Source: Poa pratensis
Taxonomy: Eukaryota; Streptophyta; Magnoliopsida; Poales; Poaceae
DNA: 64,000 nt
NCBI GenBank assembly: GCA_947311845.1
Contig: CAMZMU010000048.1
Location: forward strand, 24,508,431 to 24,572,430
Direction: 5' to 3'
Both the position numbers and the translations under genes were made by a program. Shown piece after piece: positions 1 to 10,290 of the stretch; positions within the stretch are counted from its first letter, which is position 1; every line of letters begins with the position of its first letter. The notes under the pieces are model-generated. The model made no database searches. It saw nothing but the letters and a program-made list of their open reading frames with translations, and had not been told where the DNA came from.

Positions 1-711
1 TAAATTAAATCCTAAGGATTAGAACCAACAACACTAGCTTGTGCCTGATTTGTTCAGCGGTGACTAGATAGTCACTTCAATTCATCAGTTGACTAGTGAT
101 AAAATACTACAATTCGGCACCACGGCCAACTGCTGCAGTGCATTTTTGTGGTCAAGTTCTCTATGAGTGCAATAGCCAACCAAATCGGATGTTTTAAATG
201 CTATAAGTTGTTCAATTGTGGTCGACATTTCCCCGGCATATATACTTTCGAAGGGCAAGTACCTAGCCAATTTGAAGTTTATTTTTGTATATAATATTTC
301 TTTGAGATGGAGAGTCCATATCGATCTGTAAAAGTTTAAGATAGACATGCAAAAGTGATAGTGAAGCATGAAGTGGAGTGCATTGCCATTTGCCAGGCAA
401 GTAAATTAAACCTGAAAGCTGAAAAAGGAAAATTAACCCGATGGCAGTGGAATTCCATGCATCCCACTCCCACCAATTAGCCCCAAGCTGTATTCTGTCT
501 ACAGAAAAATATCCAAACCGTTTGACTCGCCAACGGGTATTCCACGTGAGTGTAGAACCATCTCCATGCCATCAAACTTTCAAGTTTAGCCACCTCAAAA
601 ACCTCCCTATCGTGACATCTGACGGCTGCCGCCAAATGAGACGAGCCCATAGAAAACTAACAACTCCGCACACGGTTCCCACACCCCCAATAATTCCAAC
701 TCGACCGCACC

Positions 712-719
712 TATAAATA
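712..719 (+). promoter_or_regulatory. TATA box of small gene copy 1
   Basis: TATAAATA lies 88 bp upstream of the ATG at 807, in a stretch that is nearly identical in the second copy (26214-26221). The distance is ordinary for a plant core promoter with a 5' leader of about 50-60 nt. Confidence 0.65.
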
Positions 720-806
720 CGCGCATGTGTGCACACCTAAACATTCACCCAACCACAATAGCTCAAGCATCCATCCTTCTTCTAGCAAATCTCTCTACTA
801 CTCTAC

Positions 807-1055
807 ATGGCTTCCATGGGGTTTAGCTACGCACAAATACATGTGAGGCAAGAGAAGGTCCGGAAGAGGATCAGCCAGGAGGCTGCGGCAACAACGACGA
901 TGAACAAGTCGATGACTGAAGAAGAACAGAATAAGAAGAACACGAGTTTTGAAGAGGAGAAGGCGGCTCGAGACTCACGGACCGCCGGGAGGGTTCATCC
1001 ATGCACATCTTCGACGGCAGCGGCTGCGTCGTCGCCAATGGGTGGGCACCGTTGA
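807..1055 (+). CDS. Small unrecognised protein, 82 aa (copy 1)
   Basis: I do not recognise this family. The product starts MASMGFSYAQIHVRQEKV, then has a highly charged middle rich in Lys, Glu and Gln (likely helical), then a Ser/Ala-rich tail ending MGGHR. No signal peptide or membrane segment is visible. It is probably real because a second copy (26310-26558) keeps the same start, length and stop. By eye 15 of 249 bases differ, 7 of them synonymous, giving 7 amino-acid changes in 82 residues, which suggests mild purifying selection. A TATA box lies at 712-719 and an AATAAA signal at 1189-1194. A copia retrotransposon begins only about 10 bp after that signal, so transcript ends may now fall in its LTR. 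An alternative is a conserved non-coding transcript with a chance ORF. Confidence 0.6.
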   Translation: MASMGFSYAQIHVRQEKVRKRISQEAAATTTMNKSMTEEEQNKKNTSFEEEKAARDSRTAGRVHPCTSSTAAAASSPMGGHR

Positions 1056-1188
1056 AGTTGGGCGCCACGGAGCAGGAACATCCGTGCAGAAGCATTCTTT
1101 AGGTCATGATGGGGTTGGATGGGATCATGGGTGTGCAGTTTGGGATTGTAATTATTATGATTTCCTTCCTCTGTTGTTCCACTAAGGA

Positions 1189-1194
1189 AATAAA
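1189..1194 (+). terminator. Polyadenylation signal of small gene copy 1
   Basis: AATAAA lies 134 bp after the stop codon. The same context occurs at 26692-26697 in copy 2 and is repeated about 58 bp further on there. The copia element at 1205 separates this signal from its second repeat, which now lies at about 8451. Confidence 0.5.
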
Positions 1195-1204
1195 GATATT
1201 GTTA

Positions 1205-1332
1205 TGTTAAAATAGGTCTAGTCGTGTCATGTATTTGTACACGTATGTACGTATGTAAACTGTGTATATGCTGATCATTATATAAAGGAAGACGTGGAGA
1301 GGCATTGCCCCACGGAAACCCTAAACTTTAAC
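1205..1332 (+). repeat. 5' LTR of copia 1
   Basis: 128-bp LTR, short for copia. It begins TGTTAAAATAGG, contains ATTATATAAAGG as a TATA-like promoter box, and ends just before the primer-binding site. It differs from the 3' LTR at three positions, all transitions. Confidence 0.88.
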
Positions 1333-1346
1333 TCGGTATCAGAGCC
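1333..1346 (+). promoter_or_regulatory. Primer-binding site of copia 1
   Basis: TCGGTATCAGAGCC is complementary to the 3' end of initiator tRNA-Met apart from the first base or two. It directly follows the 5' LTR. Confidence 0.8.
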
Positions 1347-2902
1347 TACCCTAGCGCCGCCGCCGCCGCATCTCTCCACAGCAGCCACGACTCCCACGCC
1401 GCCGCCGCGATGTCCACCGAGTCCGCCCTCTCTCTCTCCGTGTCCGCTCCCACCATCTCTTCGCCCTCGGCATCGGCGGCGCCTCCCATTGTTCCGTCCA
1501 TCGCGGTCTCTCGGGACCGCAGCAACTTCATGCTATGGAGGGCGCTCACCCTTCCCAACTTCGCCGGAGCTCGCCTCCACGGATTTCTTGATGGCACGGC
1601 CAAGGCGCCGCCGCCGACCGTGACGAGAAGCACTGGCGACGCTGCTCGGGTTGTGTCCAACCCCGACTACGAGCAGTGGTGGACCCTCGATCAGAAGGTC
1701 CTCGGGCACCTCCTCGGATCGATGCACGTGGAGATCTCAGCCCAGTTGATCGGCTGCAAAACGGCTGCTGCGGCATGGGCAGCTGTGCATGCCATGTTCG
1801 GCGCAGAAAATCGCGCCGGTGTTCGGAATCTCCGGCGCCAGATTCAGGCGTTGAGGAAGGGAGACAAGCCCGCTGGCGAGTACATGCAGAAGGTGAAGGC
1901 GCTTGCCGATGCCATGGCCGCCGCCGGCTCTCCACTTCGCGATGATGAAGTCATCGACTACATGCTGACCGGGCTCGGCTCGGCGTTTAACCCCATTTCC
2001 GCCTCGATGAACTTCGCGGTCGCCCCGGTCACGCTCACCACGTTCTACTCCAGCATTCTTCACTATGAGCTTTACAGCAGCAGCAATCAGAGACCGAGGA
2101 CTGGGCTTCCTCGGCCAACGCTGCGTCGCGGCCGGTCTACAACACCAATCCGGGCCGCACGTACGATTCAGGTCGCCTTATTGGCGGTCGCCCGGCTGGC
2201 GGTCCCATCCAGCAAGGGCAAGGCGGCTACGACCAAGGCAGCTATGGTCAAGGTGGCTACGGCCAAGGCGGGCAAGGCCAGGGTGGTGGCAGTCAAGGCC
2301 GCAATGGCGGCAACGGCAACGGCCGCAATGGAGGAGGAAACGGTGGCGGCAATGGCCGCAACCGGCGCTGGCGCCCCAAGTGCCAAATTTGCAATAACTG
2401 GGGACACGAGGCAGGCGATTGCCGCAACCGCTATGATCATGACAACCGCGCCGGCAACTCCGCGTCTACCTCTTCCTCTCACGAGCTGCCTCACTGGGTC
2501 ATGGACTCCGGTGCGACGGATCACCTAGCGAGTGATCTCGAACGCCTCCACTTCCACGAGCGCTATGGCGGGAAGGATCAAGTGCAAGTGGCCAATGGTG
2601 CAGGTTTGTCTATTTCGCAAATTGGTCATTCCAATTTAGCCGGTTCATCTCTTCGTTTAAGAAATATTCTTCATGTTCCACATATTAATCAACACCTTCT
2701 TTCCGTTTATCGTCTTGTCACCGACAATGATGTCTTTGTGGAATTTCATCGTTTCTTTTTCCTTGTTAAGGACAAGGCCACGAAGAAAATTCTTCTTCAC
2801 GGTAGAAGTCATGGCGGTCTCTACCCCATCCGGCTTAGTCGCGCATCGTCCACCTACACTCGCCAGGCGTCTTCCAGCGTCAAGACCACCCGTCCCAGTG
2901 GC

Positions 2903-4030
2903 CAGTGGCGGAGCTAGGAAAAAATAGGAGCCTGGGCGGATCATAAGCTAAGCAAAAAAAAATCGAGAATGGCAACTAGATATTTCGATATATATATATA
3001 TATATTCTAAATATAAATACTAGATTGGACGATCATACATTCATAATAGTTTGCAAGCACAAAAACAAAAACTAAATATGATAGTAATAGCTCACTAGAC
3101 AATATGAGTCACATCTCACAAGTAAAAGTCTAGATATCCAAATGTGCATTCAAATACTCGAAACGGGGCCTGCAAGATTAAAGAGAGAATAAGAACTAGC
3201 AATTGAAAGAGTTGTATAGACTTTCTCACATTACGGTATATGACACATACCATTCAAATAGTAATAACGTCTCGGTAAATCCCTTTACGATTCTTGAAGG
3301 CTTGAAACCGTCAAATAATAACGACGTCGTCAAGTGATTTAAATATCTCCCGCTCGGTGTAGCATATCATCAAGTGATTAAACCAATCATCATCTATCTT
3401 GTTGCGCAATTTAGACTTGATAATTTTCATTGCCAAGAAAGCTCTCTCAACCGAAGCTGCTGACGCCGGCAACAACGCCAACTCAATGAGCTTGTAAAGT
3501 AACGGAAATTCCAAGTGCTTCTATGTTCCCCTGATTTGGCCTTTTAACCAAAAACCTCCGCATTTTTCGAAGACTGAAATTAAGTAATCAAATATACTCA
3601 ACACAATGATTCAGCAACATAAAATATTTAAGGTTCGAGCCAGCTAGTCTGTAGATGAACAAACCTGTGTGCGCGTCCGCGTCGCCGTCGTCGGCATCGT
3701 CAAGATCGGGCTGCCGTCGCGTCGCCTGTGTGCGCGTCTGCGTCGCCGAGCGTTGCTGCAGCCGCCGTACGCGATAGGCTTGGAGGAGGAGTCAAGGATT
3801 GATCGATCGAACTGGCGTGATTTCTGTAACTTCTGTTCGTATAGGTGCATAGAGGCTTTTTGGCTATATGGACCAGCTTGATCTTGTGGGCTGGACAAGA
3901 GAATGTATTGCCCGGGCAGGCTGCCAGATTTTTCACTAATTAACGAGTAATGATGCGACCTTTCCTTGCTTGTCGGACGAACCAAGCCCGGCCAGCTGCC
4001 CAGGCATGCTGGACTGAAGCTCCGCCCCTG
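2903..4030. mobile_element. Non-autonomous hAT transposon in copia 1
   Basis: A 1,128-bp insertion flanked by a perfect 8-bp TSD, CCAGTGGC (2895-2902 and 4031-4038). Terminal inverted repeats are CAGTGGCGGAGCT and, at the other end, CAGGGGCGGAGCT, the classic hAT type. It interrupts the copia protease/integrase region. Inside is a remnant of its parent transposase on the minus strand, so it looks like an internal deletion derivative of an autonomous hAT. Confidence 0.93.
3311..3514 (-). pseudogene. hAT transposase C-terminal dimerisation (hATC) remnant
   Basis: The 67-residue minus-strand ORF matches the end of plant hAT transposases: a leucine-rich stretch, then SVERAFLAMKIIKSKLRN, then YTEREIFKSLDDV. 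The core SVERAFS-type motif is the hATC signature used for dimerisation. The zinc finger and catalytic core are missing, so the element depends on transposase supplied by relatives. Confidence 0.85.
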
Positions 4031-4934
4031 CCAGTGGCACCAGCGTCGGTCGTCCCATCAATAATGTAGTTCAAAACATTGTTAGGAATAATGATTTAGG
4101 TGTTCTTCTGAGAATCAGACTTCAGTTTGTGATGCTTGTCAGCGTGCTAAGAGTCGACAATTGCCGTATAATTTGTCTCATCGTGTTTCTACTATGCCTC
4201 TTGAGTTAATCCATTCTGATGTTTGGGGGCCTGCTATTGCCTCTTCTGGAGGTTATAAGTATTATGTTAGCTTTGTCGATGATTACTCTCGTTTTTGTTG
4301 GATATATCTCCTCAAGCACAAGTCTGATGTTGAGCAAGTGTTTTACGCCTTCCAGGCTCATGTTGAGTGTCTCCTTCACACTAAAATCATAGCCGTTCAG
4401 TCGGATTGGGGTGGCGAGTACCATAAATTGCATCGTTATTTTCAGCGCACTGGGATCTCCCACCGTGTATCTTGTCCACACACATCTCAGCAAAATGGGG
4501 TAGCTGAACGCAAACACCGTCATCCAGTCGAAACGGGTCTTGCCTTGTTGGCTCATTCCTCTCTCCCATTGTGTTTTTGGGATGAGGCCTTTCTCGCTGC
4601 GTGTTACGTCATTAACCGCATGCCCACACCTGTTATTCAACAGGATACACCCATGTATCGCCTCCTCGAGGTGAAACCCGACTACACTTTCCTCCGCACG
4701 TTTGGTTGTGCGTGCTGGCCGAGTTTGCGCAAGTATAACGCACATAAGCTTGCTTTCCGTTCCACCATGTGCGTGTTCTTAGGGTATAGCCCAATGCATA
4801 AGGGATACAAGTGCTTAGATCGCTCCACGGGACGGATATACATCTCTCGTGATGTTGTTTTCGATGAGTCTGTGTTCCCCTACTCCACACCCGGTGTCAC
4901 CGTCGATGTCTCCACTTTAGCTGATGCGCTTTCA

Positions 4935-6256
4935 CACTAGTAGGAAAACGGCTTTCTGTGGCATCACTTTTTGTGGCGCACGGAATAGGCATGCGCCACA
5001 GAAATTATTTCTGTGGCGCATTGTTTTGCGTGCGCCGCAGAAATTTGGAATTCTGTGGCGCACCAAAACTAAATGCGCCACAGAAAGCCACATTTCTGTG
5101 GCGCACCCCCTACGTGCGCCACAGAATTGTTGATTTCTGTGGCGCACCGGGCTGGATGGGCCACAGAAAGTCACATACGTGCGCCACAGAAATGTTGATT
5201 TCTGTGGCGCATCCAGCCCGGTGCGCCACAGACGTCACGTCTCAGATCCACTTTCTCTCTCCATCTTATCCTCTCACAGCCACACACGCACACACGTCTT
5301 AGAAGAGTCAGAACGATCATCTTCTCAAAAAAAAAAAAGAAGAGTCAGAACGCACACACCACACACGCAAATCCCCAATCACACACGTCTTCCCGGCGAC
5401 GAACCCATCTGCCCCCAATCCCCAAGCCCTCGCCGGCGACCACCGACGATTCCACCGCCGCCGGCGAGGTCGGGCTCCGCTCCGCGGCGCGCTCCGCTGG
5501 ATGTGCCGCCGCATGGACGGCCCCGCGCTCTGGCGCTTCATGGCCGCGCGCCGCAGGGAGCTCGCCCCCGCCGTCCGCCTCCTTCCATGGCTCGCCCCGC
5601 CTCGGAGCGTCACCCCTACGCCTCACCAACCAGCGTCGACCACCACCGCCGCATCCACCCCCCCCCCCTAACCGGCGCCGGCGAGCGCGACGTGTACAAC
5701 TTCGCCCCGGACCCGGCCACCCTCCTGCTCCCGGTCCTCGAGCGCGCGCAGGCGGAGCTCGTCGACTACCGCGACTCCTGCATGGAGTTCGACTACCGCA
5801 GGCGGAGCTCGTCGACTACCGCGACGCCGCCATCAAGAAGGCCGAGGCCGACCTACGCGCGCTCGTCTACGTCCCCGACGACACCCACGAGGTGCTCTTC
5901 CTCCAGGGCGGCGCGTCCACGCAGTTCTCCGCCGTCCCGCTCAACCTCTGCGCCTCCCCCGCCGACCCGGCCGACTTCGTCGTCTCGGGCTCCTGGAGCG
6001 ACTTGGATGGGCGGCCATGGAGGGCGACGGCGGGCGGAGCTGTGTGGCCGGCACGGCCGGCATATTTTTTTTAAACTGAATAAAAGAATCTGTGGCGCAT
6101 GGTTTCGTAGTGCGCCACAAAAATCCGACTCTTTCTGTGGCGCACGGGCCGGTGCGCCACAGAAAAAAAATTAGTGGCGACGATTCTGTGGCGCACCCGC
6201 CGTGCGCCACAGAATCCAAAATTGGTGCGCCACAAATAGACTTTTCTGTACTAGTG
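4935..6256. mobile_element. Non-autonomous CACTA transposon carrying captured host gene DNA
   Basis: Starts CACTAGTAGGAAAA and ends (read inward) CACTAGTACAGAAAA, with a 3-bp TSD TCA on both sides (4932-4934 and 6257-6259). Length 1,322 bp. Subterminal arrays of TTCTGTGGCGCAC in both orientations fill about 4955-5232 and 6086-6235; these are the expected transposase-binding repeats. No transposase is encoded. The GC-rich interior (about 5400-6065) is not transposon-like and includes part of a phosphoserine aminotransferase gene. Confidence 0.94.
5683..6003 (+). pseudogene. Captured phosphoserine aminotransferase N-terminal fragment
   Basis: In one frame the DNA encodes [20 protein letters not shown] followed by AELVDYR. 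After a frame change it encodes [13 protein letters not shown] and then [20 protein letters not shown] with SGSWSD. This is the ordered N-terminal part of plant plastid phosphoserine aminotransferase (serine biosynthesis, PLP enzyme); the VLFLQGGA(S/T)TQF motif is distinctive. The MSIMEMSHRGKEF-type segment is missing. In its place a 28-bp stretch is repeated 50 bp apart (5748-5775 and 5798-5825), which also breaks the frame. The PLP-binding Lys region is absent, so no enzyme can be made. Confidence 0.82.
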
Positions 6257-8305
6257 TCATTCCCTTCCAATGAACCGGCTACGGGTGACACTATGCGTAA
6301 ATATGACCTGTCCTATTTGTCTACTGACCCGCCTGTTTCAGGCAGTTTACCTCCCGTGCAGGAACCTCAGGTTGCGAGTGATGCTCTTCGACCACCCGCA
6401 ATCGACGTCCGTTCCCCTCCGGTGATCGACGTGCATGGCGCATGCACGCCTCCCGCGCCAGGCTCGCCCGGCCCATCGCCGGCTCGCTCGCCTTGCTCCT
6501 CTGCGGATCACTCGCCTGGTCCATCGCCGGCCTGCTCTCCTTCGGCGAGTGCTGGCCCGGCCCAGGTGCCGTCGGCTGGCGATGCACCGCCGCCGCCTGA
6601 TGCTCAGCTCGCGTAGCCTTCTGTCGAGGGTACCTCTGCCTCCTCGACCTCAACGCCCCCAGCTGCGCCTGGACACTCGATGGTCACGCGTACACGCGAT
6701 AATACCAGGCGTGAGAAGAAGATTACCGATGGGACTGTGCGCTATGATTCTCGTCGGCGTGCGTTTCTTGCGACGCCTGTCTCTCATCACGATGCTCTTC
6801 GTGAGACTGCCTGGCGTGCAGCGATGACTGATGAGCTCGCTGCCCTTCATCACACAAAAACATGGGTTCTTGTGCCTCGTCCACCGGTGTTAACATTGTG
6901 GGGAGTAAGTGGATATTCAGGACCAAGCCTCGTCCAGATGGTTCTGTTGATAAGTATAAGGCACGTCTTGTCGCCCGTGGTTTTACTCAGCAGCATGGAA
7001 TTGACTATGGCGACACTTTCAGTCTGGTTGTCAAACCAGCTACGGTCCATCTGGTTCTCTCTCTTGCAGTGTCCAGAGGATGGAGTCTCGGCAGATTGAT
7101 GTCAGTAATGCGTTTCTTCATGGTTTTCTGTCTGAGGATGTCTACATGCAGCAGCCGCCCGGTTTTGAGGATGCTCGGTATCCCTCTCATGTGTGCAAAT
7201 TGCAGCGGACTCTCTATGGTCTCAAACAGTCTCCTCGTGCATGGTATGCCCGGCTCAGTGCACGACTCCTCGAGTTGGGTTTTGTCTCCTCCAAGGCTAA
7301 CACGTCCCTGTTTTTCTTCTCCCAATATGATGTTCAGATCTATATGCTAGTATATGTCAATGATATCGTCATTGCGGGCTCTACTCAGGGTGCTGTTGAT
7401 GGTCTTGTTCACTCCCTTGCGGCCAGCTTTCCTATCAAGGACCTTGGGTCGTTGGAGTACTTTCTTGGTTTGGAAGCGTCCTACAATTCAGGGGGGGTGA
7501 CATTGACTCAACGGAAGTATGCTTTGGATCTTTTGCACCGTGTGAGTATGGAGAATTGCAAGCCCACTTCCACACCGTTGTCTACAACGGATCGTCTTGC
7601 ACGAGTGTCCGGTACTCCTTTTAGTACCGATGATTCCTTCCGGTATCGCAGTGTTGTTGGTGGCCTGCAGTATTTGACACTCACTCGCCCAGATATATCA
7701 TTTGCGGTGAATAAGGTATGCCAGTTCCTGTCGCAGCCCACAGATGTTCATTGGGAACCAGTTAAGCGCATTATGCGCTATGTTAAAGGAACATTGCGTA
7801 CAGGATTGATTTTCCGGAAGGCTGTATCCACCAGCATTAGTATTTTCACTGATGTGGATTGGGCAGGGTGTCCTGATGATCGCCGATCCACAGGAGGTTT
7901 TGCTATCTTTGTGAGACCAAACCTTATTTCGTGGAGTTCGAAGAAACAACCGATTGTCTCGAGGTCCAGTACCGAGGCCGAGTACAAAGCTTTGGCTAAT
8001 GGAGCTGCTGAAGCCATCTGGGTAGAGTCACTACTCAAGGAGCTTGGTGTTTCACAGCAGCGTGTCCCCATTCTATGGTGTGATAATTTAGGGGCTACAT
8101 CTAATCCATGTGCGGACTAAGCACATTGAGATCGATTTCCATTTTGTGCGTGAGCGTGTTGCTCCTGGAGCTCTTCAGGTCAGGTTTATTTCTTCTGATG
8201 ATCAGCTGGATGATGTGTTCACCAAACCAGTCACTCGACAGATGCTAGACCGTTTTAGAACCAATATGAATCTTGTACAGAGTCGAAGTTCAGATTCAGG
8301 GGGAG

Positions 8306-8433
8306 TGTTAAAATAGGTCTAGTCATGTCATGTATTTGTACACGTATGTACGTATGTAAACTGTGTATATGCTGATCATTATATAAAGAAAGACGTGGAG
8401 AGGCATTGCCCCATGGAAACCCTAAACTTTAAC
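8306..8433 (+). repeat. 3' LTR of copia 1
   Basis: 128-bp copy of the LTR at 1205-1332, preceded by the polypurine tract CAGGGGGAG (about 8297-8305). Copia RNase H C-terminal coding (HIEIDFHFVRERV, FTKPVTRQMLDRF) ends just upstream. Confidence 0.88.
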
Positions 8434-8449
8434 TTGTTCCACTAAGGAA

Positions 8450-10290
8450 ATAAAGCTGGTGTGCCACTACTCGGTCCAGTTACTGATGGTTACATGGAGG
8501 GAAATACCATACTGCAATTGGACCAAATGAGGAGAATTCAACCTGAATAAGGAACACCACGTAAGGCCTCCTCCTACAGGAGATGGCACCAGCAAGGCAG
8601 CAACTGGACCGAGCATTTCAATATGGTCTGCAGATAATGCTATACTGGAGGATACTCACATCAGAGATGAAGAATGGAGAAGGTCCTTTACTAACATTTT
8701 GTTTGCCCAGTAAGATTGTGCAAGTGCAGGAGGCTGCTCAACTTATAGATAATTACAAGATCCACGGGAAGGTTAATCAGGAATAACCTCAGGAGACTGC
8801 TGATGCACCTGTGATTAACAGTACAATTGAAGAGACCGTTCGTGTATTCATGTGAAACAACTACACAGAGCCACTGTTTATCCTGATAACATAGCAATAT
8901 AGCAGGTCAGGGAACTCTTAGTAAACCATCAGATGGTCCAGAATCTTACAAAATCTTGGGTATATCTAGGAAGGATATACAATCGAGGAGACAAGGACAT
9001 TGTGGTCATGAGAACGGAAAAAGCAGTTAATGGGGCGATTCATAAACCTCTGAATGCCCCGGGACTTCCGTTTCTGCACAATGCCCCGGGACTTGGAAAG
9101 ACCCTGAATGCATCTATTCACAAGTTTAAGCTCAATGTGAGGAGATGCTGAACTTCCATCTGGCTCTGAACCTGCCACTGCAGTGAAAGGGTGCAGTGAG
9201 TTTGCTGGTCAGCGGCGACGAGTTACACGACAATCTTGGCTATGTCGGACAGACAGTCGTGTCTTCAAGCTTGGTGAGCTCCGGGTGAAAACCCTGCATC
9301 GGCCATGGTCGAAACCGGCGATGGCGGCGTTCTCGGTCGTAGTTCCTCTCCTTGGAGGCATCGCCGTGGAGCCCCTTCACCAGCCTTGGCGATTGTTCTA
9401 TTCGTGTGGGTGGCGTTGTTTTGTCTTCTCGTTTTCGACTAGGTGGTGCGTGGCCCTGTGGCTGGCGTGGATGTCGGAGAGGCGGCTCTGATTTTGCCTC
9501 CGTTCGTCACGTTGAGGTGTTGGGGTGCCGACCTTGGCCGTTTGGGTGGTTTTATCGTCGGCCTGTGCGGTGCGGCTCTGGGTTTCGCCTCCGTAGTGTT
9601 GTGTTGAGGTGTAGGGGTGTCGGCCTTGGCTGCTTGGGCGGTTAGGCCATCGGCTTGTGTGGTGCATGGCCATGGGGCCTACGTGGGGTGTCGTGTTGTT
9701 GTATCGGTTTTCAGCCAGTGTTTCTTATAAACTGGCCAACTCATTTCTTGTATATCAATGGAACGGCAAGCCTCTTGCCCGGTTTCAAAGAAAGGGTGCA
9801 GTGAGCTGGAAGATTCTGTTCAAATACAGCACAAGGACAATGCTTTTCACGACAGAGCTCATGTCATGCAAAAAAACTTACCTTGCAAGAGAATGTTGAT
9901 GACAAAGTTGAGAATGGCAGTATTTGGTTTGAGTAACATTTTTGGAGGCTGGTTTTGTGTATGTATATTTGCGGCTACAGATTCACATGGATATGGAAAG
10001 CCTTTTCTTACTAATTTTGTATCATGAGTACAATCCTCTCTGTTTGTGGTCCAAGCAATTTGCGTGCGCATTCAGTGATCTGCACTCAAATTGCACTCCT
10101 TCTAATGCCTGGCTTCAAGCTGTAACTGCTAGGTACTCCTTCTTGCCTGCGGTGAATGGATACTGTCAGCAACAGACTCTGACTTCAGTCAATAATATCA
10201 GATTTTTTTTTCATCCACGTATTGCAGGTATCCAATGTATAAGAATTTCAGAAACCATGCACCTTTATAAACATGACTGCTGACTAAACC
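8450..10290 (+). pseudogene. Possible gene relic, unit 1 copy (interrupted)
   Basis: Conserved with 39206-40425. Short open stretches keep similar amino acids in both copies, for example around 8700-8790 (PSKIVQVQEA, IDNYKIHGKVNQE) and 9830-9870. Stops and frame changes interrupt both. I do not recognise the product and cannot call exons. It may be the tail of an ancient gene, or simply non-coding DNA conserved because the duplication is recent. A retroelement interrupts this copy at 9201-9790. Confidence 0.3.
9201..9790 (+). mobile_element. 5'-truncated GC-rich LINE-dependent retroelement
   Basis: A 590-bp insertion flanked by a perfect 15-bp TSD (AAAGGGTGCAGTGAG at 9186-9200 and 9791-9805). 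The paralogous site at about 39900 has the empty site. It has no gene. Its interior (TGAAAACCCTG, CTTGGAGGCATC) and 3' end match the longer element at 50469-52332. The 3' end holds the hairpin GGCAAGCCTCTTGCC followed by CGGTTTCAAAG. A long TSD plus hairpin-and-A-rich end indicates target-primed reverse transcription by LINE machinery. Confidence 0.8.

Larger units (their letters stand above)
1410..8316 (+). pseudogene. Decayed copia gag-pol polyprotein
   Basis: Gag starts near 1410 and keeps a gag-like domain. Its Gly/Gln-rich tail and zinc knuckle (CQICNNWGHEAGDC, about 2385-2430) are in a different frame, so a frameshift lies near 2075. Protease follows (HWVMDSGATDH, about 2491). The hAT insertion cuts the pol N-terminus at 2903. 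Integrase resumes at about 4125 ([15 protein letters not shown]) and is cut by the CACTA element at 4935. RT and RNase H run from about 6690 to 8316, with frame changes near 6890 and 7075 and a break near 8095. The RT catalytic box reads YVND instead of YVDD. The element cannot make a working polyprotein. Confidence 0.9.
1205..8433 (+). mobile_element. Ty1/copia LTR retrotransposon with two nested DNA transposons
   Basis: Direct 128-bp repeats (1205-1332 and 8306-8433) begin TGTTAAAATAG and bracket a copia-ordered gag-protease-integrase-RT-RNase H. A tRNA-Met primer site (GGTATCAGAGCC) follows the 5' LTR and a purine tract precedes the 3' LTR. The two LTRs differ by three transitions in 128 bp. 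At the usual 1.3e-8 substitutions per site per year this is very roughly 0.9 My. A 5-bp TSD is not clean; TTGTT lies near both ends. It sits in the 3' region of small gene copy 1. A hAT element and a small CACTA element inserted into it later. Confidence 0.93.

Noticed and set aside
1294..1623. Pro/Arg-rich ORF at the start of copia 1
   Set aside because: It overlaps the LTR, primer site and the gag frame and is explained by GC-rich gag sequence read in the wrong frame.
4955..5232. Regularly spaced short repeats that might suggest a CRISPR-like array
   Set aside because: The TTCTGTGGCGCAC units alternate in orientation with variable spacing and lie inside CACTA ends, so they are transposase-binding repeats. 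The DNA is from a plant nucleus.
5179..6174. Long 331-codon ORF across the small CACTA element
   Set aside because: It runs through subterminal repeats on both sides. Only the short aminotransferase part has protein similarity, so the ORF as a whole is chance.
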